Positions 1-6,700 of a DNA stretch of 7,854 nucleotides are shown in pieces. The stretch is from Kiritimatiellia bacterium (GTDB taxonomy: Bacteria > Verrucomicrobiota > Kiritimatiellia > RFP12 > UBA1067). Below the pieces are notes generated by a model, which had not been told where the DNA came from, did no database searches, and saw nothing but the letters and a program-made list of their open reading frames with translations. How positions within the stretch are numbered: position 1 is the stretch's first letter; each line of letters starts with the position of its first letter. Made by a program: the position numbers and the translations under genes. The DNA lies in assembly GCA_017999015.1 (NCBI GenBank), contig JAGOBZ010000138.1:1-7854 (forward strand). Reading direction: 5' to 3'.

Positions 1-258
1 GTCGAGCTGACCGGCGCACTGAAAGCCGGCGTCAACGCGCTGGAGATCGAAGTCACCAACCCGTGGGCCAACCGGCTGGTCGGCGATGCAGCCCTGCTGC
101 CGGAACAGCGCGTGACGCAGAGCAACATGGCCCTGCGCAACGGTCCCCGCAAAGGCGGCGACTACACGCTGCGGCCCTTCGCCGGCTTCTCCTCCGAAGA
201 TGCGCTCCAGCCCTCGGGCCTTAAGGGACCGGTGACCCTTTCGTTCGGCGCCCCGTAA
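1..258 (+). CDS. C-terminal fragment of a glycoside hydrolase, probably GH106 alpha-L-rhamnosidase-like
   Basis: Frame 1 is open from the left edge to a TAA at 256-258, giving the last 85 codons of a protein that starts outside the window. The fragment reads as the closing beta-sandwich of a large glycosidase. The stretch LEIEVTNPWANRLVGDA (residues 15-31) resembles the 'VTN.W.NRLIGD' signature near the C-terminus of GH106 rhamnosidases and related GH2-like sugar-binding domains. The ending PSGLKGPVTLSF resembles the 'PSGLLGPV.L' tail common in the same proteins. By family, these are exported enzymes that remove terminal rhamnose or similar sugars from plant or algal glycans. The catalytic domain is not visible, so the substrate cannot be fixed; another GH2-clan enzyme is the main alternative. 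It converges on the mutarotase gene with 52 bp between the two stops. I am sure of coding and of the glycosidase tail, less sure of the exact family. Confidence 0.72.
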   Translation, partial: VELTGALKAGVNALEIEVTNPWANRLVGDAALLPEQRVTQSNMALRNGPRKGGDYTLRPFAGFSSEDALQPSGLKGPVTLSFGAP

Positions 259-310
259 GGCAAGACGCGCCCGGCATCGTCCCGCGGGTGGCATCCAAGG
301 TCGTTGATGG

Positions 311-1453
311 TTACTTGGCAGGCAGATTTGCCGCCGAGAACCGAAACGCTGTCGCGCTGCGGAAGGTCCGGCCGGGACGCAGGATGACTGACGGGAAATG
401 CGGATGATTGACGGCATCCGGAAAGTGCTGCGTCTCGAAACAGACGGTATTGTGTTTTTGCTCCGGCGCCGCTTTAATCGGCTTGCCGTCGCGGAAGTAG
501 CGTTTGCCCGTGTAGAGCTGCATGCCAGGCTGGTCGGTGTACACGTGCATCAGACGACCGCCGTGCGGTTCGTAACACCACGCCGCGAGCGCGAAACGCT
601 GGCCGCCGCTACGCAAGACATAATTATGGTCATATCCCTTGGTTAACGGAATGAGCGGCTCGATCCGCGCGCCGATCGCGGTCGGCACGGTGAAATCCAG
701 CGGGGTCCCCGCGACAGGCGCGTACTCGCCCGTGGGGATCAACTCCGCATCGACGGACGTGATGCGGTCGGCGTCGATCCAGACCCGGTGGTCCCACACG
801 TCACCCTCGCCCGCCAGATTGAAGTAGGCGTGGTTGGTGAAATTGACCGGTGTGGGCTTGTCCGAAGTTGCCATATAGTCGATCCGCAGTTCGTTGTCAT
901 CGTTCAGCGTATAGGTCACGGCCACGTCGAGCGTACCAGGGAAACCCTCGTCGCCGTCCGGACTGCTCAGGCTGAACCGCACGGCGGCGGCGCTCGGGAT
1001 GGCGAGCAGAACCTCGCCGCGCCACACCTTGCGCGCAAAGCCGTTGCGGCCGCCGTGCAGTTGATGCTGCCCGGCGTTGGCCGTCACCCGGAACTCGCGG
1101 TCGTCCAGCGTGAAACGGGCGTTTGCGATGCGGTTAGCGACACGCCCCATGACTGAGGCCGCCGCGCTGAACCCCCCCAGGTAAGCCTCGAGTGACTCCG
1201 CCCCCAGAACGACGTTGGCAAACCTTCCATCGCGATCAGGCACGCGCAGCTCGGTGATCGTCGCGCCGTATCCCATGACGCGCGCCACCATGCCGTGCGC
1301 GTTGCGCAGCGTGTAAAGCTGTACGTCCTCACCCGCTGGCGTACGCCCGAAAAGTCGCTCTTCGACACGCTGAATGGGGACGGCGCCGAGTTGCAGGGTC
1401 AGAAGAAAAAACACGCCGAAACATGCATCGAACCGCCATTTCTTTTTTAACAT
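311..1453 (-). CDS. galM: Secreted aldose 1-epimerase (galactose mutarotase)
   Basis: A 380-residue protein of normal family length that interconverts alpha and beta anomers of galactose, glucose and related aldoses. An N-terminal signal peptide (MLKKKWRFD, then a hydrophobic core to about residue 24) indicates periplasmic or secreted action. Family motifs are in order: GRVANRIA (103-110, substrate-binding Arg), QLHGG (131-135, catalytic His), NHAYFNLAG (207-215, second His), YDHNYVL (274-280, substrate-binding Asp), QPGMQLYTG (308-316) and CFETQHFPDAVNHP (338-351, catalytic-base Glu340). Start choice: the ATG at 1453 has AAAGGA nine bases upstream and places the basic n-region at the very N-terminus. 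An in-frame TTG at 1483 overlaps the upstream stop codon and would add ten residues, so it is less likely. The gene lies 26 bp downstream of the DUF4832 gene and is probably co-transcribed with it. The product likely prepares sugars released by neighbouring glycosidases for uptake. Everything needed for activity appears present. Confidence 0.95.
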   Translation of the reverse strand: MLKKKWRFDACFGVFFLLTLQLGAVPIQRVEERLFGRTPAGEDVQLYTLRNAHGMVARVMGYGATITELRVPDRDGRFANVVLGAESLEAYLGGFSAAASVMGRVANRIANARFTLDDREFRVTANAGQHQLHGGRNGFARKVWRGEVLLAIPSAAAVRFSLSSPDGDEGFPGTLDVAVTYTLNDDNELRIDYMATSDKPTPVNFTNHAYFNLAGEGDVWDHRVWIDADRITSVDAELIPTGEYAPVAGTPLDFTVPTAIGARIEPLIPLTKGYDHNYVLRSGGQRFALAAWCYEPHGGRLMHVYTDQPGMQLYTGKRYFRDGKPIKAAPEQKHNTVCFETQHFPDAVNHPHFPSVILRPGRTFRSATAFRFSAANLPAK

Positions 1454-1462
1454 GTCCCCGTT

Positions 1463-1468
1463 TCCTTT
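1463..1468 (-). promoter_or_regulatory. Ribosome binding site of the mutarotase gene
   Basis: Read on the minus strand this is AAAGGA, nine bases ahead of the ATG at 1453. It sits in the short gap after the DUF4832 stop and supports the ATG over the in-frame TTG at 1483. Confidence 0.55.
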
Positions 1469-1479
1469 CAGCTTCTGCG

Positions 1480-2925
1480 TCAATCGGCAGGTTTCAGTGT
1501 GACACGCCCCAGCCTGTAGCGGCGCTGACCGTCTTCGCCGGCAAGCGGCAGCGCAAGCTGCGGCGTGCCGTCGCGCCGGCCGACCGAGAGATACACGTCA
1601 TACACGCCGGGGCGCGTGACCGGCGCGAGGTGACCGACGCGGAAAACGGCCGTGCGCGTCACGCTTGGCCGCTCACCGCCGACAGAGGGCTTCAACCCGC
1701 GCAAGTCGAAGGCCTCGTCCGACAGCACGGAGACGATGCCGCCCTGTCCGTCTTTAAGCGTGAATGTGCCGAAGCCGCCGCCATAGCACGGCGCGACGCC
1801 GGCGTTGGCCCAGGTGACGCTGGCTTCGAACGGCTCGCCGATACGCACCTCGTCCGGGAAGACAACGGTCTGCGGAACAAGCCGGTAACCGAGCCGGCGG
1901 TTGATCGCCGCGATGTCCGCCGTGTGGTTCGTGTAGATCACATCCGGCCAGCCGTGGATCGAAAGATAGCTGGCGCGAAAGTCCTCGACCGCTTTCAGCA
2001 GCAGCGCCATATCCCACGCCTTGATCTTCGTGGCCATGTGATAGTGCTGCGTTTCGAGGATGATCGGCCGCGTCGGCGAGAACAGAGCGGCCATGCCGTC
2101 GTGAAACCAGGCCTTCGGCGCGGCTCTGACAAAGAGGCTGTCGTCGCGGAAGGTCACGCCCCGTTCAAGCGCATAACGCATCACCGGCCAGTCGCCGCTG
2201 AGGTTGTCGCCGCCGTCGGTGTCGTCGCTGAGGGCGAGCAGCGTGCGCTTGAAGTGTTTCACGTGCAGGTCGATGTGGCGCTTGAGGCATTCAACTTCCA
2301 ACTCGCGCGGCAGCTTGCTGCTAAACCGCGTGTGCCCTTCACCGTACAGTCCGAACGAACCGATGTCGACGAAGGCGACGTTCGGGTTGCCGTCATAACG
2401 CGCCGCGAACGCCCGCAAGAAGTTGCCCAGCTTTTCGAGGAATATCGGGTCGAGATAATCCGGGTCCCAGTAGCGCCCGTCCGGGGCCGGACCCTTGAGC
2501 AGGTTCCAGCGTACCCCTTTGGCACCGGCCTTTTCGACCCACTCGGGCGTGGCTCGCCGGTCCTGATGCTCCGAGCAACTGATGCGGAAGGAGACTTTCC
2601 CGCCGCGCGCGATCCAGCGCTGCGCGGGCGTGTCGAGCAGCGCCCAGTTGAAGACGCCTTCTTCGGGCTCAAGCGTGGACCACGGTATGCGCAGATAGAC
2701 CGTCGTGCAGCCGGGGAACCACGCCAGTGCGTCGGAGGGCGCTAGCCGCTCTCCGTATTTGAGCGGCGAGTTGTCATAAAAATGACAGACCCAGCCCATG
2801 CCGGGGTTCAGCAGCGCGTCGCCGGTGTCCGCCGGTTCGACGGTCCACGCGCCGGTGGCCTGAACGACCCCCAGCAGAACAGAGCCTGCGAGCGCCTGAA
2901 TTTTTTCTTTAATGCTGGGGTTCAT
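1480..2925 (-). CDS. Secreted DUF4832-family protein with a glycosidase-like TIM barrel
   Basis: A 481-residue exported protein with a signal peptide (basic n-region KEK, hydrophobic core about residues 11-25). The mature N-terminus carries LLNPGMGW (38-45), a motif typical of DUF4832/DUF4874 proteins. Residues about 75-325 look like a (beta/alpha)8 barrel: YLRIPWSTLEPEEGVFNW (77-94) is the glycosidase-style 'W..lEP.eG.f.W' segment, and YDGNPNVAFVDIGSFGLYGEGH (177-198) carries Glu196. ILETQHYH (289-296) carries Glu291. Glu196 and Glu291 could be an acid/base and nucleophile pair, as in GH42/GH5-like barrels; this is inference. From about residue 340 a beta-sandwich follows (GYRLVPQTVVFPDEV, TWANAGVAPCY), matching the DUF4832 C-terminal region. 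The substrate is unknown. The gene heads a two-gene operon with the mutarotase. The ATG at 2925 is preceded by seven bases of A and no clear Shine-Dalgarno, and the predicted leader is only about 16 bases. Confidence 0.85.
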   Translation of the reverse strand: MNPSIKEKIQALAGSVLLGVVQATGAWTVEPADTGDALLNPGMGWVCHFYDNSPLKYGERLAPSDALAWFPGCTTVYLRIPWSTLEPEEGVFNWALLDTPAQRWIARGGKVSFRISCSEHQDRRATPEWVEKAGAKGVRWNLLKGPAPDGRYWDPDYLDPIFLEKLGNFLRAFAARYDGNPNVAFVDIGSFGLYGEGHTRFSSKLPRELEVECLKRHIDLHVKHFKRTLLALSDDTDGGDNLSGDWPVMRYALERGVTFRDDSLFVRAAPKAWFHDGMAALFSPTRPIILETQHYHMATKIKAWDMALLLKAVEDFRASYLSIHGWPDVIYTNHTADIAAINRRLGYRLVPQTVVFPDEVRIGEPFEASVTWANAGVAPCYGGGFGTFTLKDGQGGIVSVLSDEAFDLRGLKPSVGGERPSVTRTAVFRVGHLAPVTRPGVYDVYLSVGRRDGTPQLALPLAGEDGQRRYRLGRVTLKPAD

Positions 2926-2948
2926 TTTTTTAGTAGCTGAAGAGACCG

Positions 2949-2977
2949 ATTTTGCGCCAAACGCGACAACACGTCAA
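2949..2977 (-). promoter_or_regulatory. Predicted sigma70-like promoter for the DUF4832-mutarotase operon
   Basis: On the minus strand TTGACG (2977-2972) is followed by exactly 17 bases and then CAAAAT (2954-2949): five of six matches to the -35 consensus and four of six to the -10. A start site near 2942 would leave a leader of about 16 bases before the ATG at 2925. The spacer contains CGCGTTTGG, shared in the same register with the opposite promoter. Confidence 0.5.
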
Positions 2978-3056
2978 CGCTTTACCTTTCACCAGAAACG
3001 TACGATCTTCAAGTCGGTCTGTCACTTGCCGAAAATCAGATTAATTCCGAAAGCCA

Positions 3057-3085
3057 TTGACGCCCTGCCGCGTTTGGAAGACAAT
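3057..3085 (+). promoter_or_regulatory. Predicted sigma70-like promoter for the PerR-like gene
   Basis: TTGACG (3057-3062), a 17-base spacer, then GACAAT (3080-3085): five of six matches to the -35 consensus and four of six to the -10. A start site near 3092 would give a leader of about 85 bases before the TTG at 3177. The spacer carries CGCGTTTGG at the same position as in the facing promoter; overall 21 of 29 bases agree between the two elements. Confidence 0.48.
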
Positions 3086-3176
3086 GGCAACAGTTCATGG
3101 CGTTGCGCCGTCAGTCGCAAGCTGTTGCTTTTAAGAAAAAAACGGATGAGGCGGTTGTTTCAGGCCGCAGGGTGGA

Positions 3177-3608
3177 TTGGGGAAAACCTTGAAGTCGGCT
3201 ACAGAGATTTTGCAGCGGGCGGGCATCGTCACGACACGGCAGCGTGTCGTGCTGCTGGATAGGCTGCTGCGCCGCACCGATCATCCGGATGCGGAGCGGC
3301 TGCTGGCCGAGGCGCGGGACGGCATGCCGTCGATTTCGGTGGACACGGTGTACCGCACGCTCAATCTGTTCGCGGAGGCCGGCGTGATCCAGCGCATGGC
3401 CGTTCCCACGCGACGCGCCCGGTTTGACGGGTGCACCGACCCGCACGACCATTTCTTGTGTTCGGACTGTGAAACCATCCAAGATGTCCCGCGTCCGCCA
3501 GAACGGTCGGCGGCGATTCCCGCACCAGCCAAAGCCTGCGGCATTGTGTCGGATGTGCAAACGGTGTATGTCGGGGTCTGCCGGCGGTGCGCCGCGCAGA
3601 AGGTGTAA
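3177..3608 (+). CDS. perR: Fur-superfamily metalloregulator, PerR-like
   Basis: A 143-residue cytoplasmic DNA-binding repressor of typical length. The N-terminal winged helix covers about residues 7-82 and includes TRQR (20-23) and the recognition-helix motif SVDTVYRTLNLF (54-65). The dimerisation and metal-binding half follows. Residues corresponding to the regulatory site are His36, Asp84, His90, His92 and Asp103. The structural zinc cysteines are Cys95, Cys98, Cys135 and Cys138. Each sits one position below its Bacillus subtilis PerR counterpart (H37, D85, H91, H93, D104; C96, C99, C136, C139). Asp rather than Glu at 103 favours a peroxide sensor over an iron sensor; this assignment is inference. 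The start is uncertain: no ATG is in frame after the TGA at 3147, the TTG at 3177 has AGGG four bases upstream, and a second TTG at 3189 has GGGGA five bases upstream. No peroxidase or ferritin gene is adjacent in the window. The symbol is provisional. Confidence 0.9.
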   Translation: MGKTLKSATEILQRAGIVTTRQRVVLLDRLLRRTDHPDAERLLAEARDGMPSISVDTVYRTLNLFAEAGVIQRMAVPTRRARFDGCTDPHDHFLCSDCETIQDVPRPPERSAAIPAPAKACGIVSDVQTVYVGVCRRCAAQKV

Positions 3609-3640
3609 CGGCGCGTAGAGTGCGCTCAAGCACAAACAAA

Positions 3641-3646
3641 AGGAGG
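3641..3646 (+). promoter_or_regulatory. Perfect Shine-Dalgarno upstream of the surface-protein gene, facing an ATA codon
   Basis: AGGAGG is the strongest ribosome binding site in the window. Six bases downstream lies ATA (3653-3655), in frame with the surface-protein gene. The first in-frame conventional candidates are TTG at 3701 and ATG at 3713, 54 and 66 bases after the motif, which is too far for direct use. Either translation starts at ATA, the base is a sequence error or polymorphism for ATG, or the motif is coincidental. Confidence 0.5.
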
Positions 3647-3712
3647 CGGGGCATATTCGCTATCGGATCTGGATTTCGAGCCAGCATCGTTTCAAACGGT
3701 TTGCTGCGGCGT

Positions 3713-6700
3713 ATGGGCGTGTGCGCGGTCCTCGCGCTGTTTCTGGCAGGCGCGTTCTCGGCGGGGGCGGTCACGATTACGCGGACATCGGGATCAACCA
3801 TGCAGACGGATATCCCGAACGGGCTGTCTTGCACCTTTGTCTCCTACATCGTCAGCAACAACACGGCAACGGTCTGCTCGAACGTCTGGATCAAGGCGGA
3901 TGCGTTCACCGGCGGCGCCGTCTCGCTGGGCGGCGGCGACAACGGCCTATACCCGTTGGACGATCTGATGCCGGGGCAGGCCAAGCCCGTGTTTTTCTAC
4001 CTGCGCGCCACGGCGACCACCTCTCAACCGCAAAGCCATGCGATCAAGCTATACGAGGGGTACCCCGACGGCGGCACACTGGTCGCCAACCAGACCTTCT
4101 CTTTGACCGTGTCGCCGGCCAAAGAGAACAACTCCAGCAAGGTGTCTTCTGTGACCTATACACCGGCGCAGCCGACCGTGGGCGGCACGGTCCTGATCAA
4201 GATCACGGGCGACGCCGGCAATGTAAGCACCCGCGACGTGGTGAACTTCACCCCGGCGGCCTTCACCAACTGGAACGCGGCGGCCTTCGATCTGATTGAC
4301 GTGACGTTGGTCCTGACCAACAAGAACCTTCAGGCGCGCACGATATCCGACTATCTCGAACTGCCCGCCGAATACTCGGTCTGGGCGGTCGGCGGGATCA
4401 CCTATACGGCCTCTTACACCTTCCGGGCTCTCGTCGAGACCGAGCGGAACACGCCGGTCAGTCCGATCACGTATGCCACGCAGGGGAATTCCAGCTCGCA
4501 CACCACGACCACGGGCTACGGCAGTTTCGCGCCGATTCAATCGCCCACCAACACCACCGTGCTGGCCAAGCTGGCCGACGTGACGCAGGTCTACACCAAC
4601 GAGACCGTGACCTATACCGTACGCATCACCAACAGCGGTGCAAACGACGTGGAACTGGACCGGATCGTGGACACCCTGCCGTCCGGCATGACGTATGTGC
4701 CGGGCAGCTCGCGGTTTAACGGTACGGCGGTGCTCGACCCCCAGATCAGCGGCTCGCTGCTGATCTGGTCGGAGGCCGACCGGATCCCGGCCACCAGCTC
4801 GCGCGACTTCATCTTTCAGGCGCGGGTGTCGCTCGCCGGATATCCGACCAACCGGGTGGTGGCCTATGTGGGCGGCGACAGCACCCTGATCGACACAACC
4901 CTCCGGACGGACGACAACGTGCCCGGCGAGGTGACGGTGCGCACGCTGCTGGCACCGACCGCGGCCGATGACAGCTTCTCCGTTGTGGAAGACGGCGTGC
5001 TCTCCGTGCCCGCGCCGGGCGTGCTGGCGAACGACAGCGATCTCAACGGGTTTCCGATCAAGGTTGTCGGCTACACCCAGCCCGCGAACGGCACGGTGGC
5101 GCTAAACGCCGACGGCTCGTTCAGCTACACGCCCGCGCCGGATTACATTGGCGGCGACAGCTTCAGCTACACGCTCACGAACGATAACGGACGCGCGGCC
5201 ACGGCCACGGTGCTGCTGGACGTGCTGCCGGTCAACGACGCGCCAAGCTTCACGGCGGGTGCGGATCAGACAGTGCTGATGAATGCCGGTGCGCAAACCG
5301 TGATCGCGTGGGCCGCGGAAATCAGCAAGGGCCCAGCGAACGAAGCCGGGCAGACCTTGGCCTTTGCCGTGACCAACAACAACACGGCACTCTTTTCCGC
5401 GCAGCCGGCCGTGTCCGCGGACGGCACGCTGACCTACACGGCCGCGCCGGGGCTGAGCGGCATCGCCACGGTGACGCTCTCCCTGCAGGATGACGGCGGC
5501 ATCGCCAACGGCGGGGTTGACCGCAGCCTGGAGCGAACCTTCACGATTAAGGTGATTGCCTACAGTATCGGCAACTGGGTGTTCCGCGATCCCGACAATG
5601 ACGCGCAGCCAGACATGGACAATTTGGACGAGGGCGGGTTCACCAATGTTCTGCTGTACGTCTTCGCGGCGGACGCGGCTGGCGCACCGACGGGTGCTGT
5701 CTACGGAGCCTCCATCACGGATGAGAACGGCTATTACCGGGTCGACGGGCTGGTGGCCGGCACCTACGTGGTGGTGGTCGATGTGATGAATTCGCCGGCG
5801 CTGAACGGCTATCGGAGCGTGACAGGGGCCAGCAGCGACACGACCGCCAGCGGCGAGCGGCACGACCACGGATTGGACACTCCGCTGGATGCGGGTTCTG
5901 TGGTGCCGGGCGGCATCGCGAGCGGGCCGGTGACGGTGGGCTTGGGCATGCAGCCGGTGGCCGAGGCGACAGGGCCCGGACAGGGCGCGAACGGCCCTTC
6001 CGGTGATGCGAACGACAATCTGGTCATCGACTTCGGTTTCTACCCGCTTTACAGTCTCGGCAACCGCGTGTTTGATGACGCGAACAACAACGGCATCATG
6101 GATGGCGGTGAGTCCGGCGTGGCCAGCGCGGCCATGAAGCTTTTCGCTGTGGACAGTTCGGGAAGTCCGACCGGCGGCGTGATCGGTGCGACGAGCACCG
6201 ACGCCGACGGCTACTACCGGTTTGACGATCTGTCGGCGGGAACGTATGTGGTCGTGGTCGATCTGGCGAACTCGGCGCCTCTGACGGGATATGTCAGCAG
6301 CGTCGGCGCCAGTACGGACATGGCGCTCGCCGGCGACTTGCTCGATCATGGCCTGGATGCGCCGGTCAGCGTGGGGCCGGTCGTGAACGGCATCGCGAGT
6401 GCGCCGGTCACGGTCGGTCTGAACGACCTGCTTGTCCCGCTCGGCGAAGCGATCGGAGCGGGCTTCGGCGCGAACGGGCCCAATGGCGATGACGGCGACA
6501 ACCTCGTGGTCGATTTCGGCTTTACAAAGACGGCCAGCGTCTCCGGCCGCGCGGTTGAGGACATCAACGGAAACGGGCTCATCGAGGCCGGGGATAACGG
6601 CGGAATCGCAAACGTGACCATCCATCTTCTGTCGGCAAACGGGGCGCTGCTGCGCACGGTAACGACAGACGGCAGCGGCGCTTATTCCTTTGCCGGCCTG

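Larger units (their letters stand above)
2926..3176. other. Divergent intergenic regulatory region
   Basis: These 251 bp separate the left-going glycosidase operon from the right-going PerR-like gene and are visibly richer in A/T than the flanking genes. They contain two outward-facing promoter-like elements, annotated separately, separated by 79 bp (2978-3056). That spacer includes the palindrome CGTACG (2999-3004) and an A/T-rich stretch around AGATTAATTCC (3037-3047). Short ORFs here lack coding character and I call no gene. No convincing PerR or Fur box was found by eye. Confidence 0.6.

Noticed and set aside
259..310. Possible bidirectional terminator between the convergent stops, around the palindrome CCCGCGGG (281-288).
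   Set aside because: The palindrome has no loop and no T-run follows on either strand, so it does not form an intrinsic terminator.
1423..2745. A plus-strand open frame of about 440 codons opposite the DUF4832 and mutarotase genes.
   Set aside because: Arg/Val/Ala-rich translation with no domain, fully overlapped by a minus-strand gene with a signal peptide and family motifs.
3031..3051. A/T-rich segment between the twin promoters considered as a PerR box.
   Set aside because: AATCAGATTAATTCC does not form the inverted repeat expected for a TTATAATNATTATAA-type box; too many mismatches to claim.
3117..3134. Small hairpin (GCAA-GCTG-TTGC followed by TTTT) upstream of the PerR-like gene.
   Set aside because: The stem has only four base pairs and no gene ends just upstream, so a terminator or attenuator is not supported.
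2912..3262. A plus-strand open frame of 116 codons crossing the divergent intergenic region and the start of the PerR-like gene.
   Set aside because: It covers both predicted promoters, has no domain or ribosome site, and overlaps the regulator in another frame.
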